This document shows positions 10,640 through 22,149 of a DNA stretch of 64,000 bases, piece by piece (position 1 is the stretch's first letter; every line of letters begins with the position of its first letter). The position numbers and the translations under genes were made by a program. The stretch covers positions 45,756,001 through 45,820,000 of the forward strand of contig CM114271.1 in the NCBI GenBank assembly GCA_050084515.1, given 5' to 3'. The notes below the pieces were generated by a model that did not search any database, was not told the DNA's origin, and saw only the letters and a list, made by a program, of their open reading frames with translations. Origin of the DNA: Blasia pusilla (lineage: Eukaryota > Marchantiophyta > Marchantiopsida > Blasiales).

Positions 10640-12720
10640 CAAAGTTGTATAAGAGTCTCTGAGAGTCTCACTTAAAAATTTTCGTAACCAAGTTGCCTCT
10701 CTGAGAGCTCTAGTTAGAGCCATGTACTCTACTTCAGTAGTGGATAGAGCAACAAATTTTTACTTCTTGCTTCCCCAGCATACAGTTGCGTGTCCTAACA
10801 AGAAACAAAAACCAGAGGTTGATGTTCGATCATCCTGATTACCTCCCCAATCAGCATCAGAGTAACCATACAATGGTTCTAGGTTGTTTTTCCTAGTGCA
10901 CACAAGTCCTAAGTTTGTTGTCCCTTTTAGATATCTAAAAATCCTTTTTAGAGCACCCCAATGGGCTCAACGTGGTTCAACCATATATCTAGAAATCATA
11001 CTCACAGCAAAAGAAATGCTAGGCTAGTACAAACCATTGCCCATATGAGACTACCTACTGCACGTTTATAAGGTATCTTTCTCATGAAGCTTCTTTCTTC
11101 TTCATTCCTCGGGGAATCCTTTCTTAATAGCTTCTTCCCTGATTCTACTAGTGTTTCTACAGGTTTGCGGTCTGACATTTTAAACTTTTCAAGTACATTG
11201 TTGACATACCTACTTTGAGATAGTCTAATCCATCCTTCCTTTTTGTTCCTAGTTACTTCCATTTGAAGGAAATGATGGATTTCTCCTAGATCTGTCATTC
11301 TAAACTCCTTTTTCATTGAGTCTTTGACAAATATTAGCAATGGTGTACAATTACTAATCAGTACAGCGTCATCTACGTATAGGGCAAATTCAACAAAATA
11401 TTCCTGATCATTCAGGATGTAAAAATTTGTGTCATTATCACATCTCCGAAATCCTATTTTGATCAGAAATCTATCCATCATTTGATACCACAATCTTGAT
11501 GACTATTTAAGTCCATAAATGGACTTGTGCAGCCTACAAACTTGATCTTGGCAAGTAGGATTTGATAGCCCCTCTGGCATCTCCATGTATACTTCCTCCT
11601 CAAGTATACCATTCAAAAATGTTGTCTTTACATCCATCTTATGTACTTCAAGATCAAACTATGTTGCCAGAGCAAGCATAACTCGGATTGAAGTTTTTTT
11701 TACTACAGATGAGAATGGCTCAGTGTAGTCCACACCATAAACTTGTGAGTAGCCTTTTGCTACCAATCTTGCTTTGTACCTTTCAATGCTCCCATGTGCC
11801 TTGTACTTTATTTTGAAAACCCATTTACATCCCACGGCCTTTCTACCTGGTGGGAGTGAAGTGAATGACCAAGTGTTATTCAACCTCATGGATTCAAGCT
11901 CTTATTCCATTGCATCCTTCCAAAGAACTGCTTGCTGCCCAGAGAGAGCTTCTTCATAGGTCTCGGGTTCTTCAATATTGTTATGCTTCTCTTGTTGACT
12001 CATTAACGCTTGAGTCAACTTCTCCTTATCTGGAGTCCTTGCGTGTGATTCTTGATGTGCTGCATCATATTTCTGCACTTGCCTTGAAACCCTTTCAGAT
12101 CTTCTTGGTCTAGCACTCGCTTGTGTTGGAGTTTTGTTGTTGGACTCTATTTGAACAATCTGTGGCTCCTTTTGAACTTGTTCTCATGCAACATCAAGAA
12201 AACCACTCTCTGTTGGAATCTCACTAGCACTCTTACTAGTACTTGGAGTGCTCATACGTGATGTTAGTACATCTTTTCCTTCAGTGGTAGTCAATGTTGG
12301 AGTTGGTAAGGCTCCCACTAAACTCGTTCCCCAAGACTCCAGGAACTCAAACAAGGAATGGTCCTCCTCTTTACGCAAACCAACAAATGCCACTTTTCCC
12401 TCTTGGAATTTTACATCCCTAGAAGTGGTGATGGTTTTGTCAAATTTCTTTTGCAACATGTATCCTTTTCTTTGCTCTTCATAACCAAGAAGAATACATT
12501 TAGTTTTATGATTTATGATTTTACATCTAGTTTTCTCCTCTGAGAAGAAGGAATTAGTGCAAAAGTCAGACACCAAAAATTCTATTGTGACTAAGATCTG
12601 GAGGCTCTCTGTACCAAACCTCATATGGTGTCTTAACACCCTCCAGAGCCTTTTTTGGTGATCTGTTCTGCAAATAGTTTGCTGTCACTATTGCTTCACC
12701 CCAAAAAGTTTTCGAGTGAC
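10640..12720 (-). pseudogene. Ty1/copia pol relic: integrase end, RT, RNase H
   Basis: On the minus strand, from 12720 downwards, the order is: integrase C-terminal part (SKTFWGEAIVTANYLQNRSP, then KCILLGYEEQRKGY near 12480), RT start ([38 protein letters not shown] near 11760), the DVKTTFLNG and YGLK stretches, RT catalytic YVDD at 11368-11379, and an RNase H segment including the LSTTEVEYMALT motif near 10700-10740. The RT catalytic residues survive, but in-frame TAG codons replace glutamines (complement CTA at 11659-11661 and 11503-11505) and there are frame breaks near 12550. The element is cut at 12720, where a gypsy element begins on the other strand, and no LTRs are visible. Confidence 0.8.
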
Positions 12721-14810
12721 AAGCCAATCTTCCGACGACCCTACAAGTACAATGACATGGAGAGGGTTTTGATTCTGAGTAGCAGCCAAGACTTGGTCGG
12801 AGCAGACTAGTGGAGATGTTGCATGGAGAGTATGCATCTGTCATTGTCATGCCCATCAAGAAGGATGTGCATGGAAACTGGACGGATAGGTGGATGTGTG
12901 GAGATTACCAACCTATCAATCGATAGACAAAGTTCGATAGGTATGCCAAGCCTACCCCTAAGGAGATCTTTGATATGATTGGGCATACAAAGATCTTCAA
13001 TTCATTGGATTTGAGAGCCGGATACCATCAGCTACCTATCAGATTGGAGGACAGGCAGAAGACGGCATTTTGGGGCATTGATCCTCACAAGAAGGATTGA
13101 TTGTGCCACTGGTAGCTCTTACCATTCGGGTTAAAGAACGCCCCGGCTGAGTTTCAGAGGATCGTGGATAGGATCTTGGCATGTCTTGATTTTGCTAGAT
13201 GTTACATTGATGATGTCGTAGGTTTTAGTGCCACGGTTGAGGAGCATGAACGACATCTAAAGGAGGTGTTTCGACGATTGCATTTACATGGGATGAAGCT
13301 ACATCCAAATAAGTGCAAGTTCTTCTACGACTAGATTGAGCACTTGGGTCATACGATATACCCAGGGGGCCTTGGTATGCAGCAGATGAAGATAGAGGCT
13401 ATTTCATATTTTCCACGCCCTACAGATGTGAGTCGAGTTTGTGCATTCATGGGATTGGAAAACTTCTATTGACGGTACGTCAAGGGTTTCTGTTTGATTG
13501 CACCGCTAACCTTGCTAACCAAGGTGGATTAGGAGTGGCACTGGGGGGATGAGCAAGAGAGAGCATTTAAGCTGCTCAAAGATATATTGACGTCTGTGCC
13601 CATATTTAGGAGATTGATCAGTGGACGTCATTTCCAGTTGCATGCCAATTGGATCATGTTGGGGCTTGGAGCCGTGCTCACCTAGCATGACGATGATGGT
13701 AGAGAGTTTGTGGTGGCTTACGCTAGTCAATCAAACAATGTTGCAGAGGCAAAGTATAGCTTGTATGAGGATGAGTGCTTGGCAGTGGTGTGGCAGTCAT
13801 AAATTTCAGGTCTTATTTATTCAGCAACCCCCTTACCATCATTACCAATCATCAGCCACTTAAGTTGTTGATGGAGTCCGACAAGCTTACAGGGAAGCTT
13901 GCAAGGTGGGCTCTTTTGTGCAGGAGTATAACTTCCAAGTGATGCATAGACCTAGGATGCTCAACTAGGATGCACAAAGTTTGAGCCGTAGCCCATGCTC
14001 GAGTCAGCGAGATGCGATTGGAGCTTGTTGGCATGGTGAGAGTGATGAGGAGTTGATGCTAGGATGGCACGCGTCAGCCTATTTGGGCATGTTGGCTATG
14101 AAGAGCCAAGTTGTTGAGACTTTGGTTGCGAGGTCTGATGGAGAGTCCTTAGATCCAGAGGCTGGTGAGGAGACGATAGGTGGCCGAGATATTCACGACG
14201 AGGGAGTAGTCTTTGAGTACTTACGTACTGGCATCTTCGCGAGCAGAGTGGGTGCTAGAGAGCAGGATCGGATCCTACAGCGGGCCAGACGGTTCCAGTG
14301 GGAGGGAACACATGTGTTGCAAGTTTGGGAGGATGGTAGAGTGTGTGTAGTGCCTCATCCTTTGCAGAGAGCACATTTGGTACATCATGCCCACGAGGAG
14401 TTGGGTCATTTTGGAGTGAAACGGACGTACAGCTTGCTCCACATATAATATTGGTGGCAAGGCATGGAGACTGACATTCAACAGTTGGTTGTCAGATGCA
14501 TGGTGTGTGATCGAGTCCGGGCATCGTTCAATGCTCCGACTCCACACTTGCATCCACTTCCGATCATGGGTTTAGGTTATAGATGGAATTTGGATTTTGC
14601 AAGACCTTTACCTTTTACATAGCGTCAAAGTTCTTATGTATTGGTGATGGTCGAGCACTTCTCGAAGTGGATAGAGTTGGTTGTGAGGATAGCATATGGC
14701 ATGTGTGAGGCCACCTCTCACTAGGGTTCTTAAGGGATGATGGATGTGTTCTAGATGTACATAGAGTTGGTAATTCTAGATTTTGACTTGTATCTATTAT
14801 ACGGATGAAA
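12720..14810 (+). pseudogene. Ty3/gypsy pol relic: RT, RNase H, integrase start
   Basis: RT begins near 12725 (RRPYKYNDME) and proceeds through MPIKKDVHGNW, MCGDYQPINR, FNSLDLRAGYHQLPI, LPFGLKNAPAEFQRI and catalytic YIDD at 13203-13214, then LHPNKCKFF. RNase H follows (GLGAVLT.HDDDGREFVVAYAS, 13660-13740; LMESDKLTGKLARWAL near 13870). The integrase zinc domain shows HAHEELGHFG...C.VCDRV (14385-14520), and the start of its core lies at 14575-14800. Stops TAG at 12924, 13333, 13530 and 13683 all fall where glutamine is expected, and TGA near 13470 replaces arginine. It is dead. It is followed by R-type sequence, as is the minus-strand integrase at 4700-5640. Confidence 0.8.
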
Positions 14811-15331
14811 AAAAGGCGACTAACGATGGGGCCACTTGAGCTCCCGACCCTTATACTCTTAGCATCCGAGAGATGTATGTTATGGTAGGTATGGATAGAT
14901 AGCTATCTGGAGTTAGAGGGACCTAACCACCAACTAGGGGAGGGATTGGAGATATTTTGGTACTTCTTTTCTTGTTGTTTTGATGCCATGAGTTAGCATG
15001 GGATCATGCGTGTTTGTGTGTATGTTTGTCGAAAATGATGTATGTTGTATAGCGATGTGTATGCATACCACAATTGTCACGACTTTTTAGGATAGATCAA
15101 AGAGATCTGGTAGAGCGCCTTTGTGAGTAGAGGAGGACGGACTCATGAGATTGAGGATGATCTGCCGAGGTTCTGGAAAACCTAAAAGAGCATGTTTTCC
15201 CTTCGTTTCGGCTCATTTGGACCCATATAGAGAAAGTTTATATTTTGGGTAAGTTTCTATGTTTGGTAGAGTTGACTTTCCACTTTGGGAAGTGGCCCTT
15301 GACCCGCTACAACAGGTCAAGAGCCAAGGAG
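14811..15331 (+). mobile_element. R repeat: tail (14811-15076) and a partial head copy (15077-15331)
   Basis: 14811-15076 matches the complement of 4395-4680 (blocks such as ggagatattttggtac and atgtatgttgtatagc). At 15077 a new block starts gtcacgactttttagg and runs to gtcaagagccaagga, where it is interrupted and restarts at 15332. This is a partial tandem duplication of the LTR-like head. Confidence 0.5.
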
Positions 15332-16260
15332 GTCACGACTTTTTAGGATAGATCGGAGAGATGTGGTAGAGCGCCTTTGCAAGTAGAGGAGGATAGGCTC
15401 ATGAGGTCGAGGATGACCTACTGAGGTCCTGGAAAACCTAAGAGAGCATGTTTCCCCTTCGTTTCGGCTCATTGGGAGCCATATAGAGAAACCTACTATT
15501 TTGGGTAAGTTTCCATGTTTGGTAGAGTTGACTTTCTACTTTGGAAGTGGCTCTTGACCCGCTATAGTAGATCAAGAGCCAAGGACATGACCTGTGAGCA
15601 TAGGTTACCGAAGAGAGAGCTTGGGAGAGGGAAGGGGGTGTACCTCAAGGAGAGAGAGCTCGAGGGATCATTCTCTTTTTGTTGAACCTCTTGGCATGAG
15701 GCGGCGGAGCTATGGTTCCTTGCCTTGTGAGTGTAACCAAGGTTGCTTATGGACAAAGTCCGTGGCCGTGGATATGTCCATGTCCATGGACTTATGTCCG
15801 TCTTATGGAAGAACTTGTCTTTATGGGCCCCATCTTTCCTTTCTTTGTGCTTTCCCTTACTTGCCTTCGTATTCCATACTCCCCCATTTCTTCCTCCCTC
15901 CACCTCCACTCCCTCCTCCCTCATTGCTCCACTCATCCTTGACTTGCCTTCCATCATGTACGATAAGTGTGGATCCCACTCTTAGAACCCATGTCCGTGG
16001 ACATGTCCGGACTTACGCCTCCATGTTCGTCCTAAGGAAGGACTTGTTCGTTTTTTAGTGTAATCCAAGCCTTTCCTTAGGAGAGTGGATTTGGTTTGAT
16101 ATTAAGAGAGAGATTGGATCTACTTGATTTGATTGGAGATATTTTGGTTCTTATTGTCTCGTTGTTTGGATGTCATGAGTTGGCATGGGATCGTGTGTGT
16201 TTGTGTGTATGTTTGTCGACAACTATGTATGTTGTGTAGCAATGTATATGCGCACGAAAA
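15332..16260 (+). mobile_element. R repeat, fullest copy, carrying a MITE-like insertion
   Basis: Begins gtcacgactttttagg and ends near atgcgcacgaaaatt. It contains, in order, the blocks also seen in the other R copies: cttgacccgctatag, a GA-rich line with aagggggtgtacctc, cctcttggcatgaggcgg, aggagagtggatttgg, and gagatattttggttc. A 319-bp sequence is inserted at 15742-16060. Confidence 0.6.
15742..16060. mobile_element. MITE-like insertion with 8-9 bp target duplication
   Basis: Inserted in the R repeat. It is flanked by taaccaag (15734-15741) and taatccaag (16061-16069). Empty R copies at 3885-3905 and 45660-45685 (reverse) show one copy of this word, supporting a real insertion. Both ends carry GTCC/GGAC-rich subterminal words (gtccatgtccatggac near 15776; gtccgtggacatgtcc near 15992). 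No coding capacity. An 8-9 bp duplication fits a hAT- or MULE-derived MITE; terminal inverted repeats are not convincing by eye. Confidence 0.5.
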
Positions 16261-16489
16261 TTAACTCAAATTATGACTAAATTGGTTTAGTCACAAAATT
16301 TAGGTTTGTACAACTCACCTAATCATTTGCATATGACTAAAGTGGTTATCAATACCCCTTAGAAAAGACGAGTAATACCTATTTCACTTGCATAGTTATA
16401 TTGAGTCATAAACATCGATTGATATGTTTAAATGATTTCATACTCAAATGTTGTCGTGTTTTTTTATTGCTGTTGGGATATAATTCCTT

Positions 16490-18030
16490 ACCCTAAGTTT
16501 AAATACCATTATTTTATTTGTGTTCTTTGGGTTGGGATGCCCCTTTGGGGGCATTTTTGGTATGAGTATGTTTCCTGATTTTTTGACGCCTAGTTGAAAA
16601 ACCTAGTTCGGGGAGGGTAGAAAAAGAGGTATGGAGAAAACCTTCTTCCAACCATTGGATGGTGATGAAAATTTGTAAAAACCTTTGCATTAAATATCTT
16701 CAAAACTTCAACGGTTTAGATCTGCCATTTAGCCCCCCATACTCATACCAAAAATAGAAAACCTTGTTTAGGGTTTACAATTTTTAATTTGGTCTATGAG
16801 TGGTCATTTGAAGTCTTTTATTTTCCCTTGTTTTTTGTTTATGGAAAAGCTTTATGATTTTTGGACCCCTAGTTGAGGGTGGAGGGGAGAAAAAGGGGGA
16901 TCAAGAGGACTTTCAATAGCATTCTTCAAAGTCGTTGTGTCATTTTGATGTTAACATGGAGTTATCCTTTCTTTCCACCATCTTATGGTGATGAAAAGTG
17001 GCCGGATCCTTTCCAAAAAAATCTCTCCAAAACGTCAATGATTCAAATCTGCTATTTAGCCCCCCATACTCATACAAAAAATGAAAGACCTTGTTTAGGA
17101 GTTACGATTATTAATTCCATGTGTATGTAGTCATTTGAAGTTTTTCCTTTTCCCTTCTGTTCCTGTCATTGGATTTTCCCTTTGGGAAATGTTTCTTGAT
17201 TTTTTGACCGGTTCTCGAGGGTGGAGGGGAGAAAATGGGAGGTCAAGATGGACGAAGAGGACTTACAAAAGGATTGTTCCAAGTCATTGTGTCATTTTCA
17301 TGTTAACATGAAGGTATCTTTTCTTCCCACCATTGGATGGTGATGAAAATTGGCACAAGCCTTTTCAATAAATCTCTACATAAATTAAACAATCAGATCT
17401 GCCATACATACTCATACAAAAAATGAAGAGCCTTGTTAAGGCTTTATCATTTTTAATTCCATTTGTGAATGGTTATTTGAAGTTTTTTCTTTTCCCTTGC
17501 ATTCTTGTCATTGGAGTGCCACTCTTGGAAAATTTTCTTGATTCGAGGACCCCTTGTTTAGGGTGGAGGGGAGAAAATGGGGGTCAAAATGGTTGAGGAG
17601 GGCTATCAACATAATTGTTCCTAGTCCTTGTCTCATTTTGATGTTAACATGGACATCTTTTTTCTTCCAACCATTGGATAGTAATGCAAATTGGCGAGAG
17701 CCTTTCCATTAAATCTCTCTTGACCTTCAACGCTCAGATCTGCCATTTAGCCCCCCATGCTCATACCAAAATTGGAAGACCTTATTTAGTGGTTATTTTT
17801 CTAATTCCATCCGTGAGCGGTCATTTGTAGTTTTTTCTTTTCCCTTGTGTTTGTGTCATCAAAGTGCACCTATGGGAAAAAAATTTGGTTTTGGTTCCCT
17901 GGTTGAGGGTGGAGGGGAGAAAAAGGGGGGCTCAAGAAGGATGAGAAGGACTTTCAATTGCATTCTTCCCAATCGTTGTGTCATTCTCAAGTTTACATGG
18001 AATATTTTTTCTATTGGGAGCATGACGTAG
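16490..18030. repeat. Tandem satellite, subfamily A (about 343-bp unit)
   Basis: At least four head-to-tail units, anchored by gtggaggggagaaaa at about 16879, 17221, 17563 and 17909 (spacing 342, 342, 346), with an older diverged unit before them. Each unit also holds the blocks ccattggatggtgatg, ctgccatttagccccc and attccat.tgtgag.ggtcattt. The same skeleton, diverged, forms subfamily B at 18030-26660. Confidence 0.8.
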
Positions 18031-19905
18031 AAGTGCATGCTCCGACAAGGTTTCATGATTTATGGGCCACCAGAAGAAGAGGTCGAAGAAAGAAGAAGAG
18101 GAGTGTTATAGGTGTAAAGTTCTAAGTCTCCATTGAATTTTACTGGTCTTATCCACGCACCCAAACCTCCCACCGTTGGATGGACATGGAACACGAGGGA
18201 TTTTTAATTCCTTCTAAGGGTGGTCATTTGGAGATTTTCTATGATGCGGAAGTGCATGTTCCAACAAGGTTTCATGATTTATGGGCTAGCGGAAGAAGAG
18301 TGGAGCCAAAAAATGTCGAAGAAAGAGGAAGATGAATGATGTAGGAGTAAGGTTCCATATCTCCATTGAATTTTACTTGTCTTATTCATGCACACCTCCC
18401 ACCGTTGGATGGTCATGAAACATGATGGATGTGGGGTTGGCAATGCCCTCTTGCACATGGACGGTGTAGATCTTGAATATGATTCTCCATACTCAGTTAA
18501 AAATTCCAAAATCTCATGTAGGGTTTTTGATTTTTAATTCCTTCTATGGGTGGTCATTTGGAGATTTTCTATCACACGGAAGTGCATTTTCCAACAAGGT
18601 TTCATGATTTATGGGCCAGGGGAAGAAGAGGGGGGCCAAGAAATGTCGAAGAAGAGGAACATGAGTGATGTAAGAGTAAAGGTTCAAGTCTCCTTTGAAT
18701 TTTACTCATCTTACCCATGTACATGGAGCTCCCACCGTTGGATGGACGTGAAACACAAGGGATGTGGCTTGGCAATGCCCTCTTGCCCTTGGACGGTGTG
18801 GATCTTGGATATCATTCTCCATACTCACTTAAAAATTTGGGAACCTCACTTAGGGTTTTTCATTTTTAATTCCTTGTATGGGTGGTTATTGAGATTTTGT
18901 ATGACGCAGAAGTGCATATTCCAACAAAGTTTCATGATTTATCCGCCAGCAGAAGAAGATTGGGGCCAAATGTCGAAGAAAGAGGAAAATGAATGATGTA
19001 GGAATGAGGTTCCAAGTCTTCCTTGAATTTTACTCCTCTTATTCACGCACCTAGAGTTCCCACCTTTGGATGGACATGAAACACAAGGGATGTGGGGTTG
19101 GCAATGCCCTCTTGCCTTTGGACGGTGTGGACCTTGAATATGATTCTCCATACTCAGTTAAAAATTTTGAAGCCTCATTTTGGGTTTTTATTTTTAATTC
19201 CTTCTATGGGAATTTTTAAAAAAAAACCCGAAATGTCATTTGGAGATTTTCTTTTTATGTTGGGAGCACGACATGGAAGTGCATATTCCAAAAAATTTCA
19301 TGATTTATGGGCCTGCAAAAGAAGAGGGTGGCCATAAAATGTCGAAGAAAGAGGAAGATGAAAAAATGTAGGAGTAAAGGTCCAAGTCTCCTTTCAAATT
19401 TTACTCGTCTTACCCACGTACCCGGAGCTCCCACCCTTGGATGCACGTGAAATAAGAGGGATGTGGGTTTGCCAATGCCCTCTTGCCCTTGGAGGGTGTG
19501 GAGCTTGAATATCATTCTTCGTACTCAATTAAAAATTTTGAAACCTCACTTAGGGTTTTTTATTTTTAATTCCTTCTATGGGTGGTCATTTGGAGATTTT
19601 GTATGATGCGGAAGTGTATGTTCCATCAAGGTTTCAAGATTTATGGGCTAGCAGAAGAAGAGGGAGTCCAAAAAATGTCGAAGAAAGAGGAAGATGAATG
19701 ATGTAGGAGTAAAGGTCCAAGTCTCCTTTGAATTTCACTGGTCTTATCCATGTATCCGGAGCTCCCATCCTTGGATGGACGTGAAACAAGAGGGATATGG
19801 GTTTGCCAATGCCCTATTGCCCTTGGAGGGTATGGAGCTTGAACATCATTCTCCATACTTAGTTTGGAAACCTCACTTAGGGTTTTTTTATTTTTAATTC
19901 CTTCT
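18030..19905. repeat. Tandem satellite, subfamily B, left part (330-366 bp unit)
   Basis: Units are anchored by tttcatgatttatggg-type words at 18051, 18270, 18600, 18930, 19296 and 19632. Regular units are 330-336 bp, the first is shortened to 219 bp and one is 366 bp. Each unit ends in tttttaattccttctatggg, matching subfamily A's ending. A 70-76 codon minus-strand open frame recurs in several units. The array is interrupted by a copia insertion at 19906. Confidence 0.85.
19901..19905. repeat. Target-site duplication, left (CTTCT)
   Basis: cttct at 19901-19905 is repeated at 25217-25221 beyond the 3' LTR. A 5-bp duplication is standard for copia integration. The unbroken satellite consensus at this point reads aattccttctatggg. 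Confidence 0.85.
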
Positions 19906-20218
19906 TATTGAAGATTGAGTTAAAGTCAACGCTCATGAGGCACCTGAACTGCAACATTTGCTACTCACACAAAGTAGGGAAGCTTAATCGTGGTTAGTCA
20001 GTTAAGCGCGATTATCTTCACTAGGGTTAGTTAATCACAATTAGTTTAACTCGAGACTATGGTTAAGATTAGGATTAGGGTTGCTTGTACATACCCTATA
20101 TAATTGAGAAGGGGGCCAGCCTCCATTCATTCTCTCATTGCAAATGTGGTTCTCCATGATGGTGTGTGAGTGCGAGAACCGTTTACCATCAGATATGCTT
20201 CTTTAGTAGTTTTCCACA
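19906..20218 (+). mobile_element. 5' LTR of copia element
   Basis: 313 bp, starts TATTGAAGATTGAG and ends TTTTCCACA. Paired with the 3' LTR at 24905-25216. Contains a TATA box (ctatataat, about 20097) and a GGATTAGGGTT telomere-like stretch just upstream. Confidence 0.85.
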
Positions 20219-20230
20219 TGGTACTAGAGC
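20219..20230 (+). promoter_or_regulatory. Primer binding site
   Basis: tggtactagagc follows the 5' LTR directly and differs by two bases from tggtatcagagc, the usual plant copia site that pairs with the 3' end of initiator tRNA-Met. Confidence 0.75.
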
Positions 20231-20734
20231 GATAGAAGAACATCACTTGAAATTCTTGGTGTTTGAGGAGATAAGAGATGCAAGAGAAGGCACAATTTCA
20301 GTTTGGGAGAAGGAAATTTTGTTCACAACTCAGTGGGTGCAAATTTCAAACGGAGCTTTGACGGTGATAAAACTCTAGAGACATTTTTTAAGGCTTTCCT
20401 GGTCGATTTAGCCATCTCGGTCCGCAACGGCTGCAATGATGCCAATATCTAGTTATAATAATCTTGTAGATCTCGTCGAGAGCTTTCCAACGCATCCAAA
20501 ATTGCTCAATTCTGACATTCTGAGCTCCTGCAGTAGCAATTTCAGTGTAGGAAAGTGCAAGTAGTTAAGAAAAGTTGTGCAATTTGCTCTCTACAGGCCA
20601 ATTTCGACTAGTTCTTTCATACAGTTGATCAATTTTGGAAAATTTCAGGTCGATTTCTTGTAGGAATGATCTATGCTTCAATTGGAGCAATAAAGAGCTT
20701 GAAATTATATTTTTTTTGAGTGAAATCGTTCGTC

Positions 20735-21802
20735 ATGGAATATTCCTAAGTAGCAATCACATGTGAGAAGCTAGATAAGCAAAATTATAATGTCTGGAAG
20801 TTTCGCATAAAACAATCTCTCATGGGTCAAGAACTATGGGAGCTTGTCACAGGTGATGAGGCCAAGCCAGAAGGTGACTCAACAGACTTGAATGTTTGCG
20901 CTTGGAACAAACGCACAAGGCAAGTAATCCACTACATTTCAATAACGATCAATTCGCCAATGATAGGTCGCATTCAAGATGTTGATATTCCGAAGGAGGC
21001 CTGGGATGTATTGGAAAAGCTGTTCCAGACATCTACAAAGGCCAGAACGCTTCAATTGAAATAGCAATTGAACAAAGTGAGGAAAGAATCGCAGAGCATC
21101 AATGATTATATTTTGAGTATCAAACATATTGTTTATCAATTGAATAGCATTGGAATTACAGTAGAAGATGATGATCTGATCTTGTTCACTCTTCAAGGTC
21201 TTCCCAAGGATTACAAATCCTTCGAGACCTCTATCTCTGTGAGAGAGAAGTATCCAACCTTTAAAGAGTTAGTCCCACTATTAATCAATGAAGAGATGCG
21301 CCTAGTAGGCAGCGGTTGCTCGTCTAATCTACAAGAGAGTGCGTTATTTGCAGGTTATGGATCAAACAGAGGCAAGGGTTGTGGTAGAAACTTCCGTGGT
21401 CATGCTGGATATCAAGCATATGGAAGAAGAGGCACTCAATATAACGTCACTCAATCAACTACTAACCACTACTAGACACAATCACAAGGTAGTGATAGTG
21501 GAAATCGTTGGAATCCAGGTTAGCAATAGAGGGTTCCTAGATCTTGCAATTATTGTCGGATAAAGGATCACTATGCAAAGTTTTGCTTCAAAAAGAAGGC
21601 AGATATGAGAATAGGAGCCTTACAGCAACAAAACTATGTGAAACAACAATACCAAGAGCAGTTCCAAGAACAACAACATTCACAAACGGAGCATCTCTTG
21701 GTCATGACTCATCATATGGAAGCAATGGTCAAGAAAGACTTGACAGCAGATTGGTACATTGACTCTAGTGCATCAAATCATATGACCTCACAAGCTAAAT
21801 AG
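20735..21802 (+). pseudogene. Copia gag and protease start
   Basis: Begins MEYS at 20735 but meets TAA immediately at codon 5, then continues with KLDKQNYNVWKF, typical of copia gag, and LPKDYKSFETSI...PTFKELVPLL, the UBN2-type gag core. The zinc knuckle CNYCRIKDHYAKFC lies at 21545-21586, preceded by two TAG codons (21521, 21527) that replace glutamines. The protease motif is DWYIDSSASNHMT with the catalytic D-S-G changed to D-S-S (21761-21769). The related copy at 62866 onward keeps DSG but has other stops. Confidence 0.85.
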
Positions 21803-22149
21803 TTCAGTAGTTTAGGGCCGGTGAAAGATCCTGCAATTGTGCTCATAGGAGATGACACTCAACATCATATCACGCACACTGGTAAAGTTCCAATAACATC
21901 ATATGGTCTTTGTGCTCTTGGAAATATTCTCTATATTCCTACCATTGCAAGAAATCTAATCTCTGTAAGACAAATAGTAGAATAGGGTTATCGAGTGAAG
22001 TTTAACGCAGATGGTTGTTTCATTGAAACAATGGATGATCAGACTACGATAGCCAAAGGAACTAGATCTGGCAGAATGTTCAAATTAGATGTTTCTATGT
22101 TAGAGATTCAAACAAAGAATGTATGGTGGCGGCCAACAAGTCACAAATC

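Noticed and set aside
11140-11160. tctactagtg as the missing CACTA right terminus
   Set aside because: It lies inside continuous copia RT coding sequence on the minus strand, so it is coincidental.
20060-20095. Interstitial telomere
   Set aside because: Only two or three degenerate units inside an LTR, repeated in the other LTR; not a telomere array.
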